Source of the DNA: Rutidosis leptorrhynchoides
Taxonomy: Eukaryota; Streptophyta; Magnoliopsida; Asterales; Asteraceae
Reading direction: 5' to 3'
Length of the DNA stretch: 64,000 nucleotides
NCBI RefSeq assembly: GCF_046630445.1
Contig: NC_092333.1
Coordinates: 709,112,501-709,176,500 of the forward strand
The notes under the pieces are model-generated. The model saw only the letters and a list, made by a program, of their open reading frames with translations. It was not told where the DNA came from and did no database searches. Shown one piece after another: positions 10,359-20,787 of this stretch. Position numbers and translations under genes: made by a program. Every line of letters begins with the position of its first letter. Position 1 is the first letter of the stretch.

Positions 10359-10752
10359 TGATAATGCTAAAAACGAACATATATTTCATAGCATTATTCC
10401 TCAAGAAAGACAAGCTTTTAGTTGCAATTGTTCTATTTACAAGTGATATTCGTTTAAATAATAAAAGGTGAAGACAAAAGACAGATTCGACGAATTGAAG
10501 ACGCAAACGACCAAAAAGCTCAAAAGTACAAAAGACAATCAAAGAGGTTCCAATTATTGATAAGAAACGTCTCGAAATTACAAGAGTACAAGATTCAAAA
10601 CGCAAAGTACAAGATATTAAATTGTACGCAAGGACGTTCGAAAATTCGGAACCGGGACCAGAGTCAACTCTTAACGCTCGACGCAACGGACTAAAAATTA
10701 CAAGTTAACTATGTATATAAATATAATATAATATATAATTAATTATATTAAT

Positions 10753-10784
<32 letters not shown>

Positions 10785-10927
10785 AAAATAAATCATCGGC
10801 AAGAAAGACTCCAAACATGGGTGAGCTATAAAAGTAAACTCCGCGACTCGCGGAGTTTGAAGGCCAAAAAGGCCGCGAGTCGCGGAGCCCCAATTTCAGA
10901 AACTCCCTATAAAGCTCGCGCATTCTG
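10359..10927 (+). repeat. 3' LTR of element A, first part
   Basis: Begins TGATAATGCTAAAAACG, as in all LTRs of this family. It runs to the target duplication TTCTG (10923-10927) where element C is inserted. It includes the paired palindromes (10838-10888) and TATA box (10908-10913), so C lies only 14 bases after the TATA box. The rest of the LTR is at 24050-25517. Confidence 0.92.
10838..10913 (+). promoter_or_regulatory. LTR promoter of A: paired palindromes and TATA box
   Basis: ACTCCGCGACTCGCGGAGTT is a near-perfect palindrome, followed by GGCCGCGAGTCGCGGAG and then CCCTATAAAG (TATA 10908-10913). The arrangement recurs in D (minus strand) and in both B LTRs (TATA at 41363 and 56178). Established knowledge: LTR U3 regions carry the element's RNA polymerase II promoter. 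Confidence 0.65.
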
Positions 10928-13900
10928 TGTAGTGACCCGAACTTTTCCATGTTTATATATATTAATTGAGATTGATATTTACATGATTAAATGTTTCCAA
11001 CATGTTAAGCAATCAAACTTGTTAAGACTTGATTAATTAAAATATGTTTCATATAGACAATTGACCACCCAAGTTGATCGGTGATTCACGAACGTTAAAA
11101 CTTGTAAAAACTATATGATGACATATATATGGATATATATATATAGTTAACATGATACTATGATAAGAAAACATATCATAAAGTATATTAACAATGAACT
11201 ACATATGTAAAAACAAGACTACTAACTTAATGATTTTTAAACGAGACATATATGTAACGATTATCGTTATAAAGACATTTAATGTATATATATCATATTA
11301 AGAGATATTCATACATGATAATATCATGATAATATAATAATTTAAAATCTCATTTGATATTATAAACATTGAGTTAACAACATTTAACAAGATCGTTAAC
11401 CTAAAGGTTTCAAAACAACACTTACATGTAACGACTAACGATGACTTAACGACTCAGTTAAAATGTATATACATGTAGTGTTTTAATATGTATTTATACA
11501 CTTTTGAAAGACTTCAATACACTTATCAAAATACTTCTACTTAACAAAAATGCTTACAATTACATCCTCGTTCAGTTTCATCAACAATTCTACTCGTATG
11601 CACCCGTATTCGTACTCGTACAATACACAGCTTTTAGATGTATGTACTATTGGTATATACACTCCAATGATCAGCTCTTAGCAGCCCATGTGAGTCACCT
11701 AACACATGTGGGAACCATCATTTGGCAACTAGCATGAAATATCTCATAAAATTACAAAAATATGAGTAATCATTCATGACTTATTTACATGAAAACAAAA
11801 TTACATATCCTTTATATCTAATCCATACACCAACGACCAAAAACACCTACAAACACTTTCATTCTTCAATTTTCTTCATCTAATTGATCTCTCTCAAGTT
11901 CTATCTTCAAGTTCTAAGTGTTCTTCATAAATTCCAAAAGTTCTAGTTTCATAAAATCAAGAATACTTTCAAGTTTGCTAGCTCACTTCCAATCTTGTAA
12001 GGTGATCATCCAACCTCAAGAAATCTTTGTTTCTTACAGTAGGTTATCATTCTAATACAAGGTAATAATCATATTCAAACTTTGGTTCAATTTCTATAAC
12101 TATAACAATCTTATTTCAAGTGATGATCTTACTTGAACTTGTTTTCGTGTCATGATTCTGCTTCAAGAACTTCGAGCCATCCAAGGATCCATTGAAGCTA
12201 GATCCATTTTTCTCTTTTCCAGTAGGTTTATCCAAGTAAATTAAGGTAGTAATGATGTTCATAACATCATTCGATTCATACATATAAAGCTATCTTATTC
12301 GAAGGTTTAAACTTGTAATCACTAGAACATAGTTTAGTTAATTCTAAACTTGTTCGCAAACAAAAGTTAATCCTTCTAACTTGACTTTTAAAATCAACTA
12401 AACACATGTTCTATATCTATATGATATGCTAACTTAATGATTTAAAACCTGGAAACACGAAAAACACCGTAAAACCGGATTTACGCCGTCGTAGTAACAC
12501 CGCGGGCTGTTTTGGGTTAGTTAATTAAAAACTATGATAAACTTTGATTTAAAAGTTGTTATTCTGAGAAAATGATTTTTATTATGAACATGAAACTATA
12601 TCCAAAAATTATGGTTAAACTCAAAGTGGAAGTATGTTTTCTAAAATGGTCATCTAGACGTCGTTCTTTCGACTGAAATGACTACCTTTACAAAAATGAC
12701 TTGTAACTTATTTTTCCGACTATAAACCTATACTTTTTCTGTTTAGATTCATAAAATAGAGTTCAATATGAAATCATAGCAATTTGATTCACTCAAAACG
12801 GATTTAAAATGAAGAAGTTATGGGTAAAACAAGATTGGATAATTTTTCTCATTTTAGCTACGTGAAAATTGGTAACAAATCTATTCCAACCATAACTTAA
12901 TCAACTTGTATTGTATATTATGTAATCTTGAGATACCATAGACACGTATACAATGTTTCGACCTATCATGTCGACACATCTATATATATTTCGGAACAAC
13001 CATAGACACTCTATATGTGAATGTTGGAGTTAGCTATACAGGGTTGAGGTTGATTCCAAAATATATATAGTTTGAGTTGTGATCAATACTGAGATACGTA
13101 TACACTGGGTCGTGGATTGATTCAAGATAATATTTATCGATTTATTTCTGTACATCTAACTGTGGACAACTAGTTATAGGTTACTAACGAGGACAGCTGA
13201 CTTAATAAACTTAAAACATCAAAATATATTAAAAGTGTTGTAAATATATTTTGAACATACTTTAATATATATGTATATATTGTTATAGGTTCGTGAATCA
13301 ACAGTGGCCAAGTCTTACTTCCCGACGAAGTAAAAATCTGTGAAAGTGAGTTATAGTCCCACTTTTAAAATCTAATATTTTTGGGATGAGAATACATGCA
13401 GGTTTTATAAATGATTTATAAAATAGACACAAGTACGTGAAATTACATTCTATGGTTGAATTATCAAAATCGAATATGCCCCTTTTTATTAAGTCTGGTA
13501 ATCTAAGAATTAGGGAACAGACACCCTAATTGACGCGAATCCTAAAGATAGATCTATTGGGCCTAATAAACCCCATCCAAAGTACCGGATGCTTTAGTAC
13601 TTCGAAATTTATATCATATCCGAAGGGTGTCCCGGAATGATGGGGATATTCTTATATATGCATCTTGTTAATGTCGGTTACCAGGTGTTCACCATATGAA
13701 TGATTTTTATCTCTATGTATGGGATGTGTATTGAAATATGAAATCTTGTGGTCTATTATTATGATTTGATATATATATAGGTTAAACCTATAACTCACCA
13801 ACATTTTTGTTGACGTTTTAAGCATGTTTATTCTCAGGTGATTATTAAGAGCTTCCGCTGTCGCATACTTAAATAAGGACGAGATTTGGAGTCCATTGCT

Positions 13901-14183
13901 TGTATGATATTGTGTAAAAACTACATTCAAGAAACTTATTTTGTTGTAACATATTTGTATTGTAAACCATTATGTAATGGTCGTGTGTAAACAGGATATT
14001 TTAGATTATCATTATTTGATAATCTACGTAAAGCTTTTTAAAACCTTTATCTATGAAATAAAGGTTATGGTTTGTTTTAAAAATGAATACAGTCTTTGAA
14101 AAATGTCTCATATAGAGGTCAAAACCTCGCAACGAAATCAATTAATATGGAACGTTTTTAATCAATAAGAACGGGACATTTCA
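10928..14183 (+). repeat. 5' LTR of C (3256 bp)
   Basis: Starts TGTAGTGACCCGAACTTTTC and ends GGGACATTTCA. A possible TATA (TTTATATC near 11811) is followed by a CT- and CAA-rich stretch that looks like a transcript leader. The short ORF 11504-11737 recurs in both LTRs only because the LTRs are copies, and has no family match. Confidence 0.95.
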
Positions 14184-14185
14184 GT

Positions 14186-14197
14186 TGGTATCCGAGC
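14186..14197 (+). other. Primer binding site of C (tRNA-iMet type)
   Basis: TGGTATCCGAGC differs by one base from the usual initiator-tRNA complement TGGTATCAGAGC. It begins two bases after the LTR. Element E has the same variant, so it is a family trait. Confidence 0.85.
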
Positions 14198-14392
14198 GTT
14201 GGTCTTAGAGAACCAGAATTTTGCATTAGTGTGTCTTATCGAGTTTGTTAGGATGCATTAGTGAGTCTGGACTTCGACCGTGTTTACTTGAAAAATGATT
14301 GCTTAACAAATTTTGTTGGAAACTATATATTTTTAACATGTGAATATTATGTGATATATTAATCTCTTAACGCGTTTGATATTATGTGATAG

Positions 14393-15007
14393 ATGTCTAC
14401 CTCTAGAACAAGTCCCATTAATTCACCTAATAATAATGAAGAGTCAAATGTAAATTGGAATGATTCGTGGACTGATTCACAAGTTCCCGAAGAGGAACCG
14501 GAAGAAGAGTCGGAACCAGAAGAAGAATCGGAACCAGAAGAAGAATCGGAACCGGATGAAGAAATAGAACCGGTGGGGGAAATAATAAAACGGTTAAGTA
14601 AAAGAAAATCCTCAACCAACCGACCAAGGTTAATTATGGTCAATGGTGTTTCCGCCAAGGAAGCAAAATATTGGGAGGATTACCAATTCTCCGATGAATC
14701 GGATTCCGACGAGAATTCCGATGATGTTATAGAAATTACCCCAACTGAATTTAAAAAGGCAAAAGAAAATAATAAGGGAAAGGGCATAAAAATAGAGAAA
14801 TCTAATTCCAACCCCGATGAACTTTATATGTATCGTCAACCCCCGAAGTCCTTAAGTTGTAACAATGACCCGGGAACCTCTAAACCACCAGGTTTTTCTA
14901 AACCAATGTGGACAACGACGGCTCGTATTAGGGGAACATCATATATCCCTAGAAACTTGGCAAAACGAACCAAAACCAAAGAAGAAGAAACGAGCGAGTC
15001 GGAATAA
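14393..15007 (+). CDS. Acidic leader ORF of C (204 aa), unknown function
   Basis: ATG 14393 to TAA 15005-15007. No family recognised. Residues about 30-62 are a run of E/P/S/D-rich repeats. A basic patch (KRLSKRKSS) follows, then three conserved blocks: a WEDYQFSDESD acidic segment, PDELYMYR, and a proline-rich block from PGTSKPPGFSKP through TARIRGTSYIP. The tail is mixed charge. The E copy (202 aa) keeps all three blocks and the acidic run with different repeat numbers. This pattern suggests a nuclear, protein-binding or histone-like acidic protein, but that is inference. It sits in the leader where gag would normally start, so its translation must be reconciled with that of gag. Confidence 0.75.
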   Translation: MSTSRTSPINSPNNNEESNVNWNDSWTDSQVPEEEPEEESEPEEESEPEEESEPDEEIEPVGEIIKRLSKRKSSTNRPRLIMVNGVSAKEAKYWEDYQFSDESDSDENSDDVIEITPTEFKKAKENNKGKGIKIEKSNSNPDELYMYRQPPKSLSCNNDPGTSKPPGFSKPMWTTTARIRGTSYIPRNLAKRTKTKEEETSESE

Positions 15008-15143
15008 GATAGTTGTATTCGTGTGGTGTAATATATGTAATATAGTGTTCTTATGCTTTATGATATATGTAAAAATTGCTTGTATTAATAAGTATTTTTT
15101 AATGAAACTAACTCTTGTCTATTTTACAGTTTAAAAACACAAA
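15008..15143 (+). other. Spacer with candidate 3' splice site before the F-box ORF
   Basis: Ends in CTTGTCTATTTTACAG, a good plant acceptor, 13-14 bases before the F-box ATG. The acceptor and ATG context are kept in E (38311-38340). The F-box ORF may thus be made from a spliced RNA whose donor is not identified. Confidence 0.45.
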
Positions 15144-15827
15144 ATGGATAGACAACCCAATATTTTAAGAGACCTACCCGGAGACATGATTGATGAAATC
15201 TTGTCTAGAGTCGGCCAGAATTCTTCGGCACAACTATTTAAGGCGAGATCAGTTTGTAAGACATTCGAAGAACGTTCCAAGAATGTCTTGGTTTATAAGA
15301 GACTTTCATTTGAAAGATGGGGGATATCACATTGGGAAACCCATAAGTTACGATGTGTTTACTTTGACGCATATATTGCGGGGAACCCAAATGCTATTTT
15401 ACGCAACGGGTTAAGAAATTATTTTGACTCAATATATCCGAATATTGGACTTCGTGATTTAGAAAAAGCGGCTAACATGCAACATAAAGAAGCATGTTAT
15501 GCTTACGGATTAGTAATGTTCGCTTCTCACCAAAGTGAGAACAAGAACATCGGGCTACAACTATTAAACAAAACGTTTCCACAAGTGACGGAGTCGGTAA
15601 TTGGGGTAAGAAATGAGGTTTTTAGATTATTACGGGACTGTTGGACATTACGTAACCCTCGTCCCTTTGATGACGTTACAACACGCTGTCTTATCAACGG
15701 CCATAATGGTTATGTTGCACAAGACCAAGGATGGGAAGTAGTCCTAGTAAAACCAGAATGCATGACTTGTTTCTGGACGTATAAATTACGTGTCTTTATT
15801 GCCTTTGCCGAACGACTTGTGTACTAG
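15144..15827 (+). CDS. F-box protein carried by retrotransposon C (227 aa)
   Basis: ATG 15144, stop TAG 15825-15827. Residues about 9-52 are an F-box: DLPGDMIDEILSRVG, then SVCKTFEERS and a hydrophobic LVYKRLSF. F-box proteins bind SKP1 and act as substrate adaptors of SCF ubiquitin ligases. The rest resembles plant F-box proteins of the At2g35280/At1g67623 kind: NPNAILRNGLRNYF, a Sel1-like helical pair around HKEACYAYGLVMFA, and a C-terminal Cys/Trp segment (ECMTCFWTY). It lies between the acidic ORF and gag, inside the LTRs and on the element's strand. The E copy has 230 residues and is about 81% identical; silent codon differences (about 50) outnumber replacing ones (about 43), implying past constraint. 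It is probably captured from a host gene. Confidence 0.85.
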   Translation: MDRQPNILRDLPGDMIDEILSRVGQNSSAQLFKARSVCKTFEERSKNVLVYKRLSFERWGISHWETHKLRCVYFDAYIAGNPNAILRNGLRNYFDSIYPNIGLRDLEKAANMQHKEACYAYGLVMFASHQSENKNIGLQLLNKTFPQVTESVIGVRNEVFRLLRDCWTLRNPRPFDDVTTRCLINGHNGYVAQDQGWEVVLVKPECMTCFWTYKLRVFIAFAERLVY

Positions 15828-16017
15828 CTAGAATTGTCTTCACAACTATCTTGTATCAAAGTTATTGTGTGCTATATTTCATGCTTTATGTAAAATAAGC
15901 GGTATTGTAAGTTTATAAAATATTGTATAAAAGTTTGAACGCGAAATATTATTACAATCAGTTTTTCATATAGAATTGTAGTAGTTGAATTGTATATTAG
16001 CTACTAAGTATGAACTT

Positions 16018-16036
16018 AACGGGTAGGTACTACCCG
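16018..16036 (+). other. Hairpin and PPT-like copy upstream of gag
   Basis: AACGGGTAGGTACT (16018-16031) is identical to the 14 bases at the pol/3' LTR boundary (20775-20788). Here it is the left half of a perfect 7-bp-arm hairpin CGGGTAG-GTA-CTACCCG. E keeps it at 39222-39240. Confidence 0.6.
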
Positions 16037-16168
16037 AATTTAAACTTATAAAACGCTAATATGAAGAAAAAGCTTTTATAAATGAGTTCATATTATGCTA
16101 CGAAATACTATTAACTACTCTTAATATTCTGTATGATTAACTTGTTCCATTTAACTATTTTGAAGGAA

Positions 16169-17002
16169 ATGGCACCGACTACTCGACACACCGTGAATAT
16201 GAATGAAGAGGAATTCCGTACTTTTCTAGCTTCAAACATAGCCGCAGTACAGGCTGCGCTACATACCAACAATAACCTTGGATCTAGCAGTACAGGAAAT
16301 CGTGTAGGATGCACCTACAAAGAATTCACTGCCTGCAAACCTTTGGAATTTGATGGAACCGAAGGACCGATCGGATTGAAACGGTGGACCGAGAAGGTTG
16401 AATCGGTGTTTGCCATAAGTAAGTGTACCGAAGAGGACAAAGTGAAGTACGCTACGCATACCTTCACAGGTTCTGCGTTAACATGGTGGAATACATATCT
16501 AGAGCAAGTGGGACAAGATGATGCGTACGCACTACCGTGGTCAGCATTCAAGCACTTGATGAACGAGAAGTACCGTCCCAGAACCGAGGTCAATAAGCTC
16601 AAGACAAAACTTAGAGGGTTACGAACCCAAGGATTTGATATTACCACGTACGAAAGACGATTCACAGAATTGTGCCTATTGTGTCCGGGAGCATTCGAAG
16701 ATGAGGAAGAGAAGATCGACGCGTTTGTGAAAGGATTACCGGAAAGAATCCAAGAAGATATAAGTTCACACGAGCCCGCCTCCATACAACAGGCATGTAG
16801 AATGGCTCACAAACTAGTGAACCAGATTGAAGAAAGAATTAAAGAACAGACTGCTGAAGAGGCCAATGTGAAGCAAGTCAAAAGAAAGTGGGAGGAAAAC
16901 GGTGATAAGAATCACCAATACAACAACAACAGTAATTACAACAATAATCGCAACAATTATCCCAACAATCGCAACATCAATCGCAACTACAACAAACGGC
17001 CC

Positions 17003-17033
<31 letters not shown>

Positions 17034-20000
17034 GCAGCAACTACAACAATCATCCCAACAACAATAATAACCGCAACAACAACAACAATCAGAAGCAGCT
17101 ATGCCAAAGGTGTGAAAAGAATCACTCGGGGTTCTGCACCAAATTTTGCAACAAGTGTAAAAGAAATGGTCATAGCGCGGCGAAGTGTGAGGTCTACGGA
17201 CCAGGGGCTAATAGAACGAAAGGAACAAATGGTGTCGGAACGAGTAATGGCGGAGCAAGTAGTGTCGGAGCAAGTTATGCCAATGTAGTTTGTTATAAAT
17301 GTGGAAAACCAGACCACATTATTAGAAATTGCCCGAACCAGGAGAACACGAATGGACAAGGCCGTGGAAGAGTTTTCAATATTAATGCGATAGAGGCACA
17401 GGAAGACCCGGAGCTTGTTACGGGTACGTTTCTTATTGACAATAAATCTGCTTACGTTTTATTTGATTCGGGTGCGGATAGAAGCTATATGAGTAGAGAT
17501 TTTTGTGCTAAATTAAGTTGTCCATTGACGCCTTTGGATAGTAAATTTTTACTCGAATTAGCAAATGGTAAATTAATTTCAGCAGATAATATATGTCGGA
17601 ATCGAGAAATTAAACTGGTTAGCGAAACATTTAAGATTGATTTGATACCAGTAGAGTTAGGGAGTTTTGATGTGATAATCGGTATGGACTGGTTGAAAGA
17701 AGTGAAAGCGGAGATCGTTTGTTACAAAAATGCAATTCGCATTATACGAGAAAAAGGAAAACCCTTAATGGTGTACGGAGAAAAGGGCAACACGAAGCTA
17801 CATCTTATTAGTAATTTGAAGGCACAAAAACTAATAAGAAAAGGTTGCTATGCTGTTCTAGCACACGTCGAGAAAGTACAAACTGAAGAAAAGAGCATCA
17901 ATGATGTTCCCATTGCAAAAGAATTTCCCGATGTATTTCCGAAAGAATTACCGGTATTACCCCCACATCGATCCGTTGAATTTCAAATAGATCTTGTACC
18001 AGGAGCTGCACCAATAGCTCGTGCTCCTTACAGACTCGCACCCAGCGAGATGAAAGAACTGCAAAGCCAATTACAAGAACTTTTAGAGCGTGGTTTCATT
18101 CGACCAAGCACATCACCGTGGGGAGCTCCTGTTTTGTTTGTCAAGAAGAAAGATGGTACATTCAGGTTGTGTATCGACTACCGAGAGTTGAACAAACTTA
18201 CCATCAAGAACCGCTACCCACTACCGAGAATCGACGACTTATTTGATCAACTACAAGGCTCGTCTGTTTATTCAAAGATTGACTTACGTTCCGGGTATCA
18301 TCAAATGCGGGTGAAAGAAGATGATATTCCAAAGACTGCTTTCAGAACACGTTACGGTCATTACGAGTTTATGGTCATGCCGTTTGGTTTAACTAATGCA
18401 CCAGCTGTGTTCATGGACCTTATGAACCGAGTGTGTGGACCATACCTTGACAAGTTTGTCATTGTTTTCATTGATGACATACTTATTTACTCAAAGAATG
18501 ACCAAGAACACGGTGAACATTTGAGAAAGGTGTTAGAAGTATTGAGGAAGGAAGAATTGTACGCTAAGTTTTCAAAGTGTGCATTTTGGTTGGAAGAAGT
18601 TCAATTCCTCGGTCACATAGTGAACAAAGAAGGTATTAAGGTGGATCCGGCAAAGATAGAAACTGTTGAAAAGTGGGAAACCCCGAAAACTCCGAAACAC
18701 ATACGCCAGTTTTTAGGACTAGCTGGTTACTACAGAAGGTTCATCCAAGACTTTTCCAGAATAGCAAAACCCTTGACTGCATTAACGCATAAAGGGAAGA
18801 AATTTGAATGGAATGATGAACAAGAGAAAGCGTTTCAGTTATTGAAGAAAAAGCTAACTACGGCACCTATATTGTCATTGCCTGAAGGGAATGATGATTT
18901 TGTGATTTATTGTGATGCATCAAAGCAAGGTCTCGGTTGTGTATTAATGCAACGAACGAAGGTGATTGCTTATGCGTCTAGACAATTGAAGATTCACGAA
19001 CAAAATTATACGACGCATGATTTGGAATTAGGCGCGGTTGTTTTTGCATTAAAGACTTGGAGGCACTACTTATATGGGGTCAAAAGTATTATATATACCG
19101 ACCACAAAAGTCTTCAACACATATTTAATCAGAAACAACTGAATATGAGGCAGCGTAGGTGGATTGAATTATTGAATGATTACGACTTTGAGATTCGTTA
19201 CCACCCGGGGAAGGCAAATGTGGTAGCCGATGCCTTGAGCAGGAAGGACAGAGAACCCATTCGAGTAAAATCTATGAATATAATGATTCATAATAACATT
19301 ACTACTCAAATAAAGGAGGCGCAATAAGGAGTTTTAAAAGAGGAAAATTTAAAGGATGAAATACCCAAAGGATCGGAGAAGCATCTTAATATTCGGGAAG
19401 ACGGAACCCGGTATAGGGCTGAAAGGATTTGGGTACCAAAATTTGGAGATATGAGAGAAATGGTACTTAGAGAAGCTCATAAAACCAGATACTCAATACA
19501 TCCCGGAACGGGGAAGATGTACAAGGATCTCAAGAAACATTTTTGGTGGCCGGGTATGAAAGCCGATGTTGCTAAATACGTAGGAGAATGTTTGACGTGT
19601 TCTAAGGTCAAAGTTGAGCATTAGAAACCATCAGGTCTACTTCAACAACCCGAAATCCCGGAATGGAAATGGGAAAACATTACCATGGATTTCATCACTA
19701 AATTGCCAAGGACTGCAAGTGGTTTTGATACTATTTGGGTAATAGTTGATCGTCTCACCAAATCAGCACACTTCCTACCAATAAGAGAAGATGACAAGAT
19801 GGAGAAGTTAGCACGACTGTATTTGAAGGAAGTCGTCTCCAGACATGGAATACCAATCTCTATTATCTCTGATAGGGATGGCAGATTTATTTCAAGATTC
19901 TGGCAGACATTACAGCAAGCATTAGGAACTCGTCTAGACATGAGTACTACCTATCATCCACAAACTGGTGGGCAGAGCGAAAGGACGATACAAACGCTTG

Positions 20001-20752
20001 AAGACATGCTACGAGCATGTGTTATTGATTTCGGAAACAGTTGGGATCGACATCTACCGTTAGCAGAATTTTCCTACAACAACAGCTACCATTCAAGCAT
20101 TGAGATGGCGCCGTTTGAAGCACTTTATGGTAGAAAGTGCAGGTCTCCGATTTGTTGGAGTGAAGTGGGGGATAGACAGATTACGGGTCCGGAGATTATA
20201 CAAGAAACTACCGAGAAGATCATCCAAATTCAACAACGGTTGAAAACCGCCCAAAGTCGACAAAAGAGCTACGCTGACATTAAAAGAAAAGATATAGAAT
20301 TTGAAATTGGAGAGATGGTCATGCTTAAAGTTGCACCTTGGAAAGGCGTTGTTCGATTTGGTAAACGAGGGAAATTAAATCCAAGGTATATTGGACCATT
20401 CAAGATTATTGATCGTGTCGGACCAGTAGCTTACCGACTAGAGTTACCTCAACAACTCGCGGCTGTACATAACACTTTCCACGTCTCGAATTTAAAGAAA
20501 TGTTTTGCTAAAGAAGATCTCACTATTCCGTTAGATGAAATCCAAATCAACGAAAAACTTCAATTCATCGAAGAACCCGTCGAAATAATGGATCGTGAGG
20601 TTAAAAGACTTAAGCAAAACAAGATACCAATTGTTAAGGTTCGATGGAATGCTCGTAGAGGACCCGAGTTCACCTGGAAGCATGAAGATCAGATGAAGAA
20701 GAAATACCCGCATCTATTTCCAGAAGATTCGTCAACACCTTCAACAGCTTAA
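16169..20752 (+). pseudogene. gag-pol polyprotein of C, two nonsense codons
   Basis: Start chosen at ATG 16169 ([10 protein letters not shown]), aligned with E, rather than the in-frame ATG at 16133. One frame of about 1527 codons is broken by TAA 19325-19327 and TAG 19622-19624. Gag residues about 50-240 hold the capsid part. An Asn-rich AAC-repeat linker (16918-17095) and Cys/His fingers follow, including [14 protein letters not shown] and [14 protein letters not shown]. Protease has FDSGADRS, reverse transcriptase has FIDDILIYS and RNase H has YCDASKQG and TDHKSLQ. Integrase has an HHCC segment (CLTC) just before the TAG, then [15 protein letters not shown] and SERTIQ for D, D, E. The end ([12 protein letters not shown] through [17 protein letters not shown]) is chromodomain-like. 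The TAG fits a CAG-to-TAG change before KPSG. Confidence 0.93.
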
Positions 20753-20787
20753 AATTTCGGGACGAAATTTATTTAACGGGTAGGTAC
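20753..20787 (+). other. Polypurine region of C before the 3' LTR
   Basis: After the pol stop: a CGGGACGAAATTT block and then AACGGGTAGGTAC directly against the LTR. It is a weak purine tract for a gypsy element but sits in the right place. Confidence 0.6.

Noticed and set aside
11504..11737. 77-aa ORF identical at 21366-21599
   Set aside because: Inside the two near-identical LTRs of C; identity reflects recent insertion, not coding constraint. In E the same region is shifted.
13652..13930. 92-105-aa ORFs on the minus strand in LTRs (also 23514-23831, 36818-37006, 39963-40205)
   Set aside because: LTR-internal open frames with differing lengths between copies and no family match.
16814..17053. 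Long hydrophobic minus-strand and Thr-rich alternative-frame ORFs over the gag linker (also 60172-60726 and 60308-60655)
   Set aside because: By-products of AAC/GTT repeats read in other frames of the Asn-rich gag linker.
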